Notes under the pieces: model-generated | Database searches by the model: none | Told to the model about the DNA's origin: nothing | Seen by the model: the letters and a program-made list of their open reading frames with translations, nothing else | NCBI GenBank assembly: GCA_016872675.1 | Contig: VGZG01000015.1 | Location: forward strand, 1-53,867 | DNA: 53,867 nt | Source of the DNA: Planctomycetota bacterium | GTDB taxonomy: Bacteria; Planctomycetota; UBA1135; UBA2386 | Direction of reading: 5' to 3' | Position numbers and translations under genes: made by a program | Shown: piece by piece, positions 6,908-16,236 of the stretch | Numbering within the stretch: the stretch's first letter is position 1 | How the letters are laid out: each line of letters opens with the position of its first letter

Positions 6908-7858
6908 GTGGACGAACCGAGCACGAAGGCTAGCGACGCGGGACGGTCCGGGAACAGTCAGCCCGTGCATCGTCCCGTGTTGCTGCGGGAGGTCGTCGAC
7001 CTCCTGGCGCTGCGCGAGGGCCTGGTGGTGGTGGATGGGACGGTCGGGGCCGGTGGGCACGCTCGGGCGATCGTGCCGCACATCGGACCGACCGGGATCT
7101 TGGCGGGGTTGGACCGGGACAGCGAGATCCTGGAGTTGGCGCGGGCGGCCTTGGCGGAAGCCTCGGCCGCCGGCGCCAACTCCAGGGTCTCGCTGCACCA
7201 CTGTGCGCACTCCCAGATGCACGAAGCGTTGGCGTCGATCGGTCAGTCGCGCTGCGATCGTGTGTTGCTCGATCTGGGGGTGAGTTCCCTGCAACTCGAC
7301 CGTCCGGAACGTGGGTTCTCGTTCATGGCCGATGGGCCGTTGGACATGCGGATGGACAAGTCGGCGCCGGTTTCGGCCGCCGATTGGCTCGCCGTCGTCG
7401 GCGAGCGCGAGCTGGCGGACGTGATCTTCCAGCTCGGCGACGAGCGTCACAGCCGCCGCATCGCGCGGGCGATCGTCGACGCGCGTCGCCGCGCCCCGAT
7501 CACCCGCACCGGCCAGCTCGCCGAGCTCGTCCGCGCGGCCCTGCCGGCGGCGGCGCGCCACGGTCGCATCCATCCGGCCACGCGCACGTTCCAGGCGATC
7601 CGCATGCACGTGAACGACGAGCTCGGCGAACTGGTGCGCGGTCTCGAGGCGGCGCACGCCTGTCTCCGGCCGGGCGGTCGCCTGTGCGTGATCACGTTTC
7701 ATTCGCTCGAGGACCGCGTCGTGAAGCACTGGCTGCGCGAGCGTTTCGACGTCGTCACCAAGAAGCCCGTCGTCGGGATGCCCGACGAGGTCGCTGACAA
7801 TCCGCGCGCCCGCAGCGCCAAGCTGCGTTGCGGGGTGCGCCGGGAGGACGCCGCATGA
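6908..7858 (+). CDS. rsmH: 16S rRNA (cytosine1402-N4)-methyltransferase RsmH
   Basis: 316 residues from GTG 6908, which has an AAGGGAA ribosome binding site seven bases upstream. Signatures: HRPVLLREVVDLL, the SAM-binding loop DGTVGAGGHARAI, LDLGVSSLQLDRPERGFSF, GPLDMRMD, the THPATRTFQAIRM-like HPATRTFQAIRMHVNDEL, and ITFHSLEDRVVK. The enzyme N4-methylates C1402 in the 16S rRNA decoding centre. Canonical second gene of dcw; its TGA overlaps the ATG of the FtsL-like gene (ATGA). Confidence 0.96.
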   Translation: MDEPSTKASDAGRSGNSQPVHRPVLLREVVDLLALREGLVVVDGTVGAGGHARAIVPHIGPTGILAGLDRDSEILELARAALAEASAAGANSRVSLHHCAHSQMHEALASIGQSRCDRVLLDLGVSSLQLDRPERGFSFMADGPLDMRMDKSAPVSAADWLAVVGERELADVIFQLGDERHSRRIARAIVDARRRAPITRTGQLAELVRAALPAAARHGRIHPATRTFQAIRMHVNDELGELVRGLEAAHACLRPGGRLCVITFHSLEDRVVKHWLRERFDVVTKKPVVGMPDEVADNPRARSAKLRCGVRREDAA

Positions 7859-8109
7859 GGTGGATGCTCGCCGGCCTGTTGTTCGCCCTGGCGGTCGCGT
7901 TGGCGATCTTCACCGCCGCCCTGCGCGCCGAGAACGCGCGCGTTCGGCACTGCGTCGAGCGTGAGTACCGCGAGGTCTGGGACCGCGTCGTCGAGTTCAA
8001 GCGGCTGTCGATCGAGAAGCTGTCCGAGGCGTCGCCACAGCGGCTCGCCGCGGCCCACTGGCGGCATCTGCGCGCCGAGGCGACGCGGCAGGAGGCCCGC
8101 AGGCAATGA
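7855..8109 (+). CDS. ftsL: FtsL-like bitopic division protein
   Basis: 84 residues: one N-terminal TM helix (MLAGLLFALAVALAIFTAAL), then a charged helical region suited to a coiled coil (RAENARVRHCVEREYREVWDRVVE in two blocks). It starts at ATG 7855 inside the rsmH stop (ATGA) and ends at 8109 overlapping the ftsI ATG. Size, topology and position between rsmH and ftsI match FtsL, the divisome coiled-coil subunit that works with FtsB/FtsQ and FtsWI. Sequence similarity to named FtsL proteins cannot be judged by eye, so the assignment rests on architecture and synteny. Confidence 0.65.
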   Translation: MRWMLAGLLFALAVALAIFTAALRAENARVRHCVEREYREVWDRVVEFKRLSIEKLSEASPQRLAAAHWRHLRAEATRQEARRQ

Positions 8110-10187
8110 CCATCGACAAAGGCGAGTTGCGGCGCGTTCGCGCCGCCTTCGTGCTGCTGGGCTGCGTGCCGTTGTTCCTCGCCGGCTGGTTCGGCTACGT
8201 CCAGGTCGGCCAGGCGGGCGAGCTCGAGCGCGCCGGTCGTGCGCCGCTGCGCCTCGTGCCGGCCACGGCCGACTCGCAGGGCTCGCGCCAGGAGAAGGTG
8301 CCAGCGCCCCGCGGCACGATCGTCGATCGTCACGGCAACCTGCTGGCGCTCGATTGCGAGACCTACGAGATCCGCGCCGACGTCCGCGTGCCGCTGGGCG
8401 TGCGCGATGACGTCGGCGAGTACTGCGCGTGGTTGGCCAAGGTGCTCGACGCGCTGGCGCTGGCGCTGGTCGCCGATCCGGACCTCGCGGACCGCGAGGA
8501 CGTGCGCAAGCGCCACGTCGAGCGGCTGGCGAAGACGATGCAGCGCGAACTGCGCACCGGCGAATTGCCGGCGACGGGGCCGGTGCCGCCGCGCCACCCG
8601 GGCCGCGCCGACGTGCTGGTCGCCGGCGGCGTCGACTCGCTGGCGATCGTCGAGGCGCTGCGCGCGCTGGCCGCCGAGCGGTGGTTTGGCAACGTCACGC
8701 TGCACTTCTTGCGCTCCTACCAGCGTTCCTACCCGGAGCGCGACTTGACCTACGGGCTCGTCGGCCACACCGACACCAAGTGGCGCAAGAGCGCCGCCGG
8801 CGCGTCGTGGCTCGAGACCACGGGCGTCTGCGGCCTCGAGGCGATGGCCGAGTTGCGGCCCGATCCGAGCGGCGCGCGGCCGTTCCTGGCCGACGGCCGC
8901 GGCCGGCCGTACTTCCTGGCGCCGATCAGCGACGTGCCGCTGCCCAACGTCCTGCACTCGACGATTGACGTCGACCTGCAGCGCATCGCCGTCAAGGAAC
9001 TGGCGGCGCAGGCTGAGGCCGGCGCGCGCGAGGGCAAGGTGACCACGCCCAAGTGGGGCGCGATGGTCCTGGTCGAGATGGCGACTGGCGACGTGCTGGC
9101 GGCGGCGTCCTGGCACCGCGACGAGAAGAACCTCCAGGCGGCGTCGTTCACGCCCTACCAGAGCCTGTGCGAGCCCGGCTCGGTCGTGAAGCCGCTGGTG
9201 CTCGCCTATGCCTACGAGGCCGGCAAGCTCGACTGGGGCGCGCAGTTCGACTGCGCGCCGGGCAGCGCCGACTACCGCACGCGCATCGCGCACCTTGGCC
9301 GCAGCAAGCCGGTCCGCGACGACCACGACTGCAGCGTCCTCGATGCGCACGGCATCATCACGAACAGCTCGAACATCGGCGCCACCTACGTCGGCCTGAT
9401 GCTCGAGCGCGAGGAGTGGGAGGACTACATGGAGTGCTTTGGCTTCGGCCGGTCGCTCGGGTGGTCCTTGCCGCACGGCAGCCTCGGCGGCACCAACAAG
9501 CGCTCGTTCGCCCGCGACATCCCGGTCCGCTCGTTCAAGGCCAACAGCGCCATTTCATTCAGCTTCGGCTACGAGTTGCAGACCACGACGCTGCAGATGG
9601 CGCGCGCCTACCTGCGCCTGTTCCGCGGTCGCGACGCCCAGTTGCGCGTCTGCCGCGGCGCCGAGGTCGACGGCAAGTGGCAGCCGGCGCCGTCGGGAAT
9701 CGGCGGCCGGGCCTTCCGGCCCGAGGTCACCGACGCCGTGCGCGCCGCGATGATGGACGTCGTCAGCGCCGACCCGAAAGCGACAGGCTTCTACATGCAC
9801 GGCCGCATGTTGAAGGAGTTGGGGATCGATCTGCACGGCGTCGTCGGCGGCAAGACCGGCACGGCGGCGAGCATGATCGGCATTCCTGGTCGCGGCGCAG
9901 TCAACGTGCGCAACGCCAGCTTCGTCGGCTTCCTGCCGGCGGACAATCCGCGGTGGCTCGCGGTCTGCGTGCTGCAGAAGGACGATAGTGCGCGGTTCTA
10001 TGGCGGTAGCTATGCTGCTCCGCCTGTGGTGCGGATGCTGCTCCAGTGCCAGCAACTGGAACGGCGGCGCTTGCAGCGCCAGGAACCTGCGAACGGTGCG
10101 AGCGGTCAGGCTCGCGAGGCCTCCGTAACTCCTGGTGATTCAGGCTGGGGCCACGCGGCCTCAGAGAGCAAGGCATTGGGGCGGTAG
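8106..10187 (+). CDS. ftsI: class B penicillin-binding protein FtsI (PBP3-like)
   Basis: 693 residues. N-terminal TM anchor (VLLGCVPLFLAGWFGYVQVG) and the PBP-dimer start APRGTIVDRHGNLLALD. The transpeptidase domain carries all three catalytic motifs: S359-V-V-K362 (EPGSVVKP), S421-S-N423 (TNSSNIGA) and K583-T-G (GGKTGTAAS). It cross-links septal peptidoglycan in the periplasm with FtsW. It is longer than typical FtsI (~580-600), with a helical insertion around residues 95-175 and a ~45-residue polar tail after the enzyme domain. No PASTA domains. Start and stop overlap or abut neighbours. Confidence 0.93.
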   Translation: MTIDKGELRRVRAAFVLLGCVPLFLAGWFGYVQVGQAGELERAGRAPLRLVPATADSQGSRQEKVPAPRGTIVDRHGNLLALDCETYEIRADVRVPLGVRDDVGEYCAWLAKVLDALALALVADPDLADREDVRKRHVERLAKTMQRELRTGELPATGPVPPRHPGRADVLVAGGVDSLAIVEALRALAAERWFGNVTLHFLRSYQRSYPERDLTYGLVGHTDTKWRKSAAGASWLETTGVCGLEAMAELRPDPSGARPFLADGRGRPYFLAPISDVPLPNVLHSTIDVDLQRIAVKELAAQAEAGAREGKVTTPKWGAMVLVEMATGDVLAAASWHRDEKNLQAASFTPYQSLCEPGSVVKPLVLAYAYEAGKLDWGAQFDCAPGSADYRTRIAHLGRSKPVRDDHDCSVLDAHGIITNSSNIGATYVGLMLEREEWEDYMECFGFGRSLGWSLPHGSLGGTNKRSFARDIPVRSFKANSAISFSFGYELQTTTLQMARAYLRLFRGRDAQLRVCRGAEVDGKWQPAPSGIGGRAFRPEVTDAVRAAMMDVVSADPKATGFYMHGRMLKELGIDLHGVVGGKTGTAASMIGIPGRGAVNVRNASFVGFLPADNPRWLAVCVLQKDDSARFYGGSYAAPPVVRMLLQCQQLERRRLQRQEPANGASGQAREASVTPGDSGWGHAASESKALGR

Positions 10188-11723
10188 ATGACTGAACTGG
10201 CTTATCCGTCCGGACTCCCGTCCGGCCAGGGCTTCGTCCGTTTGCGCGAGATCCGCGACTGCTTGCAGCCGCGAGAGCTCCTTCGTTGGCGGGATCTCGC
10301 CATCGACGGCCTGTGCTTCGACAGCAAGGAAGCGCGCAGCGGCAATCTGTTCTTCGCCATTCGCGGCGCCAAGAGCGACGGCGCGCTGTTCGCGCAGCAG
10401 GCGGTCGCCAAGGGCGCCGTCGCCGTCGTCGCCGAGGAACCGCTGGCCCTGCCGGTGCCGGTGCTCGTCGTGCCGAGCGCGCGCGCCGCGCTGGCCGACG
10501 CTGCCCGCTACTACTATCGCGATCCGTCGCGCGCCGTGTCGGTCATCGGCATCACCGGCACCAACGGCAAGACGACGACGGCGCACCTGGTGCGCGCCTG
10601 CCTGCAGGCCGATCGCCGGCAGGTCGGCCTGCTCGGCACCATCGCCTACGAGTTCGGCGGCCGCCGCATCCCGGCGTCCAACACCACTCCCGACCCGGTG
10701 CGTCTGCAGGGCTATCTGCGCGAGATGGCGGACCGCTACGCCAGCGCCTGCGTGATGGAGGTCAGCAGCCACAGCCTCGACCAGGACCGCGTCCGCGGCG
10801 TGCGCTTCGCGACGGCGGTGTTCACCAACCTGACGCATGACCACCTCGACTATCACGGCACGATGGCGGCCTACAGCGAGGCCAAGTCGCGGTTGTTCAA
10901 GAGCCTCGCGCCCGGCTCGACGGCGGTGATCAACTGCGACGACCCGGCCGCGCCGCTGATGGCGGAGGCCTGCGGCCGCGGCGTGCGGACGATCTGGTAC
11001 GGGCTGTCGTCCGAGGCCGACGTCCGCGCTGAGAACCTGCAGCTCGGGCCCGACGGCACCCGCTTCACCCTGGTGATGCCCAACGGCGCCGTCGAGATGT
11101 TCCTGCGCCTCGTCGGCATGCACAACGTCTACAACGCGCTCGCGGCGGCGGCGGTGGCGATCTCGCTGGGCGTCAGCGATCTGACGGTCGCCTCGGCGCT
11201 CGAGGACGCGCGCGCGGTGCCCGGCCGGCTCGAACTGGTCGAGGCGCCGATCGGCGCCGGCGGCAAGGTCCGCACGTTCGTCGACTACGCGCACACGCCC
11301 GACGCGCTGGAGAAGGTCTGCGCCACGCTCGCCGAGCTCGCCGAGGGCAAGCTGCACGTCGTGTTTGGCTGTGGCGGCGACCGCGACCGCAGCAAGCGCG
11401 CGCCGATGGCCGCTGCGGTGGCGCGCCACGCGCACAGCGCCTACCTGACCAGCGACAACCCGCGCAGCGAAGACCCCGAGGCGATCCTCGACGAAGTCCA
11501 GAAGGGCCTCGCCGACGCCCCGATCGACGTGCGACGCATCGTCGACCGCGCCGAGGCGATTCGCGCCGCGGTCGGCTGCGCCGCGCCCGGCGACACCGTG
11601 CTGATCGCCGGCAAGGGCCACGAGACCTACCAGATCTTCAAGGACTGCGTCGTGCCGTTCGACGATCGGCTCGAAGCTGCGCGCGCGCTCGCAGCGAGGG
11701 AGGCGGGATGGTTGCCCCGATGA
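10188..11723 (+). CDS. murE: UDP-MurNAc-L-Ala-D-Glu:meso-DAP ligase MurE
   Basis: 511 residues; ATG 10188 follows the ftsI stop with no gap. The N-terminal substrate domain (LFFAIRGAKSDGALFA) precedes the ATP loop GITGTNGKTTT (G121-T131), then EVSSHSLDQDRVRGV and the YHGTMAAYSEAKSRLF carbamoyl-lysine region. The C-terminal domain has DNPRSEDP (D423-R426). DNPR is the signature of enzymes adding meso-diaminopimelate rather than lysine. The enzyme acts in the cytoplasm as the third amino-acid addition to the peptidoglycan stem. Confidence 0.96.
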   Translation: MTELAYPSGLPSGQGFVRLREIRDCLQPRELLRWRDLAIDGLCFDSKEARSGNLFFAIRGAKSDGALFAQQAVAKGAVAVVAEEPLALPVPVLVVPSARAALADAARYYYRDPSRAVSVIGITGTNGKTTTAHLVRACLQADRRQVGLLGTIAYEFGGRRIPASNTTPDPVRLQGYLREMADRYASACVMEVSSHSLDQDRVRGVRFATAVFTNLTHDHLDYHGTMAAYSEAKSRLFKSLAPGSTAVINCDDPAAPLMAEACGRGVRTIWYGLSSEADVRAENLQLGPDGTRFTLVMPNGAVEMFLRLVGMHNVYNALAAAAVAISLGVSDLTVASALEDARAVPGRLELVEAPIGAGGKVRTFVDYAHTPDALEKVCATLAELAEGKLHVVFGCGGDRDRSKRAPMAAAVARHAHSAYLTSDNPRSEDPEAILDEVQKGLADAPIDVRRIVDRAEAIRAAVGCAAPGDTVLIAGKGHETYQIFKDCVVPFDDRLEAARALAAREAGWLPR

Positions 11724-13216
11724 GACGCAAGGCCGCCGCCGTCACCGATGGCGTCCGCAGCGGACGCGACTCGTGGATGACCGCGGCCGCGGTCGCCAAA
11801 GCGACCGCCGGCGAGGTGTTGCAGCGCGGCGTCGCCGCCATCGGCGTCGAGACGGACACGCGCAAGGACTGCGTCGGCAAGCTGTTCGTCGCCATCCGCG
11901 GCGAGAAGAACGACGGCCATGCCTTCCTGGAGGCGGTCGTGCAGGGCGGCGCCGCCGGCTTGCTCGTCGACCAGCCGCGCCACGAACTGCCGGCGCTCGA
12001 CCGCATCGCTCCCAGCCGCACGCCGTTCGTCGTGCGCGTCGGCGACACCACGCAGGCGCTGCTCGACCTCGCGGCCGAGCACCGTCGGCGCATGCGCGCC
12101 AAGGTCGTCGGCATCACCGGCTCGTGCGGCAAGACCTCGACCAAGGAATGGCTCGGCGCCGTGCTTGCGGCGGCGATGCCGACCGTGCGCTCGCCGCAGT
12201 CGTTCAACAACCAGATCGGCGTGCCGATCACGCTGTTCAGCATCCGGCCCGACACGCGCGCCGCCGTGGTCGAGATCGGCACCAACGCGCCCGGCGAGAT
12301 CGCGCAGTTGGCCGGCGTCGCTCGTCCGGACATAGGCATCGTCACCTGCGTCGCGGCTGCGCACCTGCAGGGTCTCGGCTCGATCGCCGGCGTCGCCAAG
12401 GAGAAGTCGTCGTTGCCGGCGAGCCTGCCGGACGACGGCCTGTGCATCCTCAATGGCGACGACGCCAACTGCCGCGCGATGGCCGCGGCGACCAAGGCCG
12501 AGGTGCAGTTCTTCCGCGTCGGCTCGGCGAGCGGCGGCGGCCCCGCCGACTGGTTCGCCACCGACGTGCGCTTCCACGCGCTCGGCACGACCTTCCTGCT
12601 ACAGGGCAAGCGGCCGGTCACGCTGGCGCGCCTGGGCACGCACAGCGTCTACAACGCATTGGCGGTCATCGCCGCGGCGAGCCGCCTCGGTGTCGCCGAG
12701 GAGACGATCGTCGAGGCGCTCGCGCGCCTGCCTGCTGCGTCGCGCCGGCTCGAGCCCAAGGTCATCGCCGGCGTCACGGTCGTCGACGACACCTACAACA
12801 TGAACCCGCAGTCGGCCGCCGCGGCCCTGCAGGCGCTGGCCGGCATGGCGCCGGGCGGCCGTCGTATCGCCGTGTTTGGCGAGATGCGCGAGCTCGGCGC
12901 CGAGTCGGCGGCGCTGCATCGTCAGGTCGGCGCCGAGGTCGTGCGCACGCGCCAGGACCTGCTGGTGACGGTGGGCGGCGGCGACGCCGACGCGATCGCC
13001 GACGGCGCGATCGCCGCCGGTCTGCCGGCTGCGCGCGTGCATCGCGTGCCGGACATCGACGCCGCGCTGGCGCTGCTGCGCGCCGAAGCGCGCGCCGGCG
13101 ATCGCGTGCTGTGCAAGGCCTCGCGCGGCGTCCAGTTGGACCGCCTCGTCGACCGCTTCGTCGCCGACCTTGGGGCGGCCACTGGCGGCGCCGGCGCGGG
13201 GGCCGCCGGCGCATGA
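11708..13216 (+). CDS. murF: UDP-MurNAc-tripeptide:D-Ala-D-Ala ligase MurF
   Basis: 502 residues. ATG 11708 is chosen because AGGGAGG (11697-11703) sits four bases before it; ATG 11720, overlapping the murE stop as ATGA, is the alternative and removes four residues. Features: N-terminal domain (LFVAIRGEKNDGHAFL), ATP loop GITGSCGKTSTKEW (from residue 135), SFNNQIGVPITLF, EIGTNAPGEIAQL, the C-terminal start VVDDTYNMNPQS and VFGEMRELG. It adds D-Ala-D-Ala to complete the UDP-MurNAc-pentapeptide. The ddl gene that makes D-Ala-D-Ala is not in this cluster. Confidence 0.95.
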   Translation: MVAPMRRKAAAVTDGVRSGRDSWMTAAAVAKATAGEVLQRGVAAIGVETDTRKDCVGKLFVAIRGEKNDGHAFLEAVVQGGAAGLLVDQPRHELPALDRIAPSRTPFVVRVGDTTQALLDLAAEHRRRMRAKVVGITGSCGKTSTKEWLGAVLAAAMPTVRSPQSFNNQIGVPITLFSIRPDTRAAVVEIGTNAPGEIAQLAGVARPDIGIVTCVAAAHLQGLGSIAGVAKEKSSLPASLPDDGLCILNGDDANCRAMAAATKAEVQFFRVGSASGGGPADWFATDVRFHALGTTFLLQGKRPVTLARLGTHSVYNALAVIAAASRLGVAEETIVEALARLPAASRRLEPKVIAGVTVVDDTYNMNPQSAAAALQALAGMAPGGRRIAVFGEMRELGAESAALHRQVGAEVVRTRQDLLVTVGGGDADAIADGAIAAGLPAARVHRVPDIDAALALLRAEARAGDRVLCKASRGVQLDRLVDRFVADLGAATGGAGAGAAGA

Positions 13217-14331
13217 TCCACTGGCTCGTGTCGTGGCTGTTCTCCGAGGATCTCGGCCGGCTGTTCGGCTACATCTCGTTCCGCGCGGCCGGCGCGGCGG
13301 TGACCGCCTTCCTGCTCGCCATCCTCTTTGGCGGCCGCGTCATTGCCTGGCTGCGCAACCTCGGCGTCGGCGAGCGCATCGACGGCACGGGCTCGCAGAA
13401 GCTCGAGGACCTACACGCGCACAAGCGCGGCACGCCGACGATGGGTGGCGTGTTCGTCGTCGGCGCGATCCTCGTCGCCAGCGCCCTCTGGCTGCGTTTC
13501 GACGGCGCGAACCGCTTCTCGTTGCCCGGCATCGTGCTCGTCGGCGGCTTCGCCGCAGTCGGCCTGTGGGACGACTGGGTCAAGCTGCACGACACCGGGA
13601 AACGCGGCATCAGCAAGCGCCAGAAGCAGGGCGCGCTGACCTTGATCGCGCTGCTGGTCGGTTGGTGGCTCGCGGGTCCGGCCAGCCTGCAGGCCGAACT
13701 CGGCGGCCCGCACCTGTACGTGCCGTTCCTCAAGGACTTCGCCTTCGACCTGACGTGGGCTTGGTGCCTGCCGTTCCTGGCGCTGGCCGCGCTCGTGCTC
13801 ACCGGCTCGGCGAACGCCGTGAACCTCACCGACGGCCTTGATGGCCTCGCCACCGGCTGCATCGTCGCCGCGTCGCTCGCCTACGCGGTCATCGCCTATG
13901 CGGTCGGTCGCGTCGACTGGGCGCAGTACCTGCTGGTGCCGCACGTCGCCGGCGCGGGTGAGTTGACGGTGATGATGGCGGCGTTGCTCGGCGGCGCGCT
14001 GGGCTTTCTGTGGTTCAACGCCGCGCCGGCGCTCGTCTTCATGGGCGACGTCGGCAGCCTCGGCCTCGGCGGCGCGCTCGGCTACGCCGCGCTGGTCAGC
14101 CGCACCGAGCTGGTGCTGCTGGTCGTCGGCGGCGTGTTCGTGGCCGAGACGCTGTCGGTGATCCTGCAGGTGGCCTCGTTCAAGCTGCGCGGCAAGCGGA
14201 TCCTCCGCTGCGCCCCGCTGCACCATCACTTCCAGTTCGGCGGCATGCCAGAGACCCGCGTCGTCGTGCGCACGTGGATCGTCTCCGCCCTGCTCGCCCT
14301 CTGCAGCCTCGCGCTGTTCAAGGTGCGCTGA
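13213..14331 (+). CDS. mraY: phospho-MurNAc-pentapeptide translocase MraY
   Basis: 372 residues, about ten TM helices. ATG 13213 overlaps the murF TGA (ATGA). Diagnostic motifs: HKRGTPTMGG, GLWDDWVKL (the DD pair), NAVNLTDGLDGLA, FMGDVGSLGLGG and the C-terminal PLHHHFQFGG triple-His loop. MraY makes lipid I from UDP-MurNAc-pentapeptide and undecaprenyl phosphate on the inner face of the membrane. The usual next gene, murD, is absent; ftsW follows with a TGATG overlap. Confidence 0.97.
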   Translation: MIHWLVSWLFSEDLGRLFGYISFRAAGAAVTAFLLAILFGGRVIAWLRNLGVGERIDGTGSQKLEDLHAHKRGTPTMGGVFVVGAILVASALWLRFDGANRFSLPGIVLVGGFAAVGLWDDWVKLHDTGKRGISKRQKQGALTLIALLVGWWLAGPASLQAELGGPHLYVPFLKDFAFDLTWAWCLPFLALAALVLTGSANAVNLTDGLDGLATGCIVAASLAYAVIAYAVGRVDWAQYLLVPHVAGAGELTVMMAALLGGALGFLWFNAAPALVFMGDVGSLGLGGALGYAALVSRTELVLLVVGGVFVAETLSVILQVASFKLRGKRILRCAPLHHHFQFGGMPETRVVVRTWIVSALLALCSLALFKVR

Positions 14332-15470
14332 TGATCGCCCTGTCCGCTTCCCGCCACGACCGCGCCGGCGCCGCGCCGATCCGCGAACTCGACTGGCTGA
14401 TGCTCGTCGTCGTCGCGCTGTGCTGCCTCGGCCTCGTCATGGCCGTGTCGGTGCGCGGTTCCCAGGTCGACGTCGGGCCGATGGCCGTGATGCGCGACCA
14501 GGGCAGCAAGGTGCTGGTCGGACTCGTGCTGTTCCTGCTGGCTTCGATCGTGCCGATGCGCACGGTCCGCCAGTGGGCGCTGCCGCTGTTCGTCGTCGCG
14601 ACGGTCGCGTGCCTGCTGCCGCTGGCGCTCGGCCAGAAGGTCAACGGCGCCTACCGCTGGATCAAGATCGGCAGCCAGACGCTGCAGCCGGTCGAGCCGG
14701 CGCGGTTCTTCCTGGTGGTCGCGATGGCCTGGCTGCTGGCGAAGGCCGGCAGCAGCGTCGGCAGCTTTCGCGCCGGCTTCCTGCCGGCGATGGGCTGCGC
14801 CGCGCTGCTGGTCGCGGCGCTGGTCCTGCAGCCAGACAACGGCAACGCGCTGATCATCATCTTCATCGCTTCCTCTCTCGCGATGGTCGCCGGCGTCCGC
14901 CTGCGCTGGTTCCTGCCGTTCGGCGGCCTTGGCCTCGCCGGCTTCGCCTACTTCGCCTTGCAGCACGACTACGTCCGCCGACGCATCGCCGAGATGGCGT
15001 CCACGCCGCACGACGGTCAGGTCGGCCTCGGCCTGATCGCCGTCGGGTCGGGCGGCGCGTTCGGCCGCGGCATCGGCCAGGGCTGGATGAAGATGAACTA
15101 CGTGCCCGAGGCCAACAACGACTTCGTGTTCGCGATCGTCGCGGAGGAGTTCGGCTTCGCCGGCACGCTCTTCGTGTTGCTCGCCTTCACGGCGTTTGGC
15201 TGGATCGGCTATCGGCTGGTGTGCATGACGAAGAATCGCTTCCTTCGCTACGTCATCTGCGGGTACAGTTTGATGATCTGCTTGCAAGCGGCTGTGAACC
15301 TGCTCGTGGTCAGCGGGTGGGCTCCGGCCAAGGGCATCGACCTGCCGTTCGTTAGCACGGGCGGCACCAGCCTGGTGTTCTGTCTTGCGGCAGTGGGCCT
15401 GATCGGGAACGCCGCGCGGACCGACCGCGCGGGCACGTTCTCGCCGGGCGAAGCGTTGGCGGTGCGGTGA
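14331..15470 (+). CDS. ftsW: SEDS-family glycosyltransferase FtsW
   Basis: 379 residues from ATG 14331 overlapping the mraY stop by one base. Multi-TM SEDS protein with family motifs NGAYRWIKIG, LQPVEPARF, LQPDNGNALII, GQVGLGLIAVGSGGAFGRG, YVPEANNDFVFAIVAEEFG and LPFVSTGGTSLV. FtsW polymerises lipid II at the septum with FtsI. RodA is very similar, but the dcw location supports FtsW. A 63-base gap follows before the LysM gene. Confidence 0.93.
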   Translation: MIALSASRHDRAGAAPIRELDWLMLVVVALCCLGLVMAVSVRGSQVDVGPMAVMRDQGSKVLVGLVLFLLASIVPMRTVRQWALPLFVVATVACLLPLALGQKVNGAYRWIKIGSQTLQPVEPARFFLVVAMAWLLAKAGSSVGSFRAGFLPAMGCAALLVAALVLQPDNGNALIIIFIASSLAMVAGVRLRWFLPFGGLGLAGFAYFALQHDYVRRRIAEMASTPHDGQVGLGLIAVGSGGAFGRGIGQGWMKMNYVPEANNDFVFAIVAEEFGFAGTLFVLLAFTAFGWIGYRLVCMTKNRFLRYVICGYSLMICLQAAVNLLVVSGWAPAKGIDLPFVSTGGTSLVFCLAAVGLIGNAARTDRAGTFSPGEALAVR

Positions 15471-15533
15471 CGGCGGGCGACCGCCGCGCAGTTTGTTTCC
15501 ACGTCACGGTTTCCAAGTCTGGAGGGGTTAGCG

Positions 15534-16232
15534 ATGGGCCAGCTCGAGAAGTACGGCCTCTACGTCCTGTGTCTCGTCATCTTCCTGATCCTCGGCGTCA
15601 CCATCTGGGGCGGCGGGGACACGCCGCCGGTGCGCGTGCCGGCACAGCCGATTCGCGCCGACGTCAATGCGCCGCTGCAGCCCAAGGGCAACCTCGCGCA
15701 ACTGGCCGAGGACATCTTCCGGGCGGCGCCCGAGCCGGTCACGTCGGCGCCGACTCCGGGGCCGGCGGCGCTCGGGGGCGGCACCGCCACGGCCGAGCTC
15801 CCCTCGCCGACGCCAGCGCCGGCGCCGGCGCCGATACCGAAGCCGGCGCCCGCCATCTACAAGGTGCAGAAGGGCGACACGTTCACGACCATCGCCCGCA
15901 CGAAGCTCGGCAAGGAGTCGCTTTGGATTGAGATCCAGCGCCTCAATCCCGCCGTGCAGCCGTCAAAGCTGCGCGAGGGCCAGGAGCTGAAGCTGCCGTC
16001 CGCCGCGCCGTCCGCCGCGATGACGACGACGAAGCCGGGGATCGACTCGCCGTTGCCGATGCCCCCCGACGGCATGAGCGACTACGTGGTTCGCAAGGGC
16101 GACTCGTACGAGAAGATCGCCATCAACCAGCTCGGCGGCCGCAGGCGCACCGCCGCCGTGATCGCGGCCAACCCTGGCGTGCCGCCGGAGAAGCTCCGCG
16201 CCGGCATGACGATCAAGCTACCCAAGAAGTGA
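15534..16232 (+). CDS. membrane-anchored protein with two LysM domains
   Basis: 232 residues from ATG 15534, with GGAGGGG six bases upstream. One N-terminal TM helix (YGLYVLCLVIFLILGVTIWGG), then a Pro/Ala linker (SPTPAPAPAPIPKPAPA) and two LysM motifs: YKVQKGDTFTTIARTKLG ... LREGQELKLP (~110-155) and YVVRKGDSYEKIAINQLG ... LRAGMTIKLP (~185-230). LysM binds GlcNAc-containing peptidoglycan, so this is a periplasmic wall-binding protein tethered to the inner membrane. It sits between ftsW and murG, where murD/ftsQ-type genes might be expected, and may be a lineage-specific division or wall factor. No catalytic domain is present. Confidence 0.88.
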   Translation: MGQLEKYGLYVLCLVIFLILGVTIWGGGDTPPVRVPAQPIRADVNAPLQPKGNLAQLAEDIFRAAPEPVTSAPTPGPAALGGGTATAELPSPTPAPAPAPIPKPAPAIYKVQKGDTFTTIARTKLGKESLWIEIQRLNPAVQPSKLREGQELKLPSAAPSAAMTTTKPGIDSPLPMPPDGMSDYVVRKGDSYEKIAINQLGGRRRTAAVIAANPGVPPEKLRAGMTIKLPKK

Positions 16233-16236
16233 TCGC

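Noticed and set aside
7755-9476. 573-residue minus-strand frame opposite rsmH, ftsL and ftsI
   Set aside because: Shadow of strongly conserved plus-strand genes; composition is typical of antisense GC3 bias.
10098-10115. GCGAGC/GCTCGC hairpin near the 3' end of ftsI
   Set aside because: Inside coding sequence with no T-tract, and murE begins directly after ftsI, so a terminator is unlikely.
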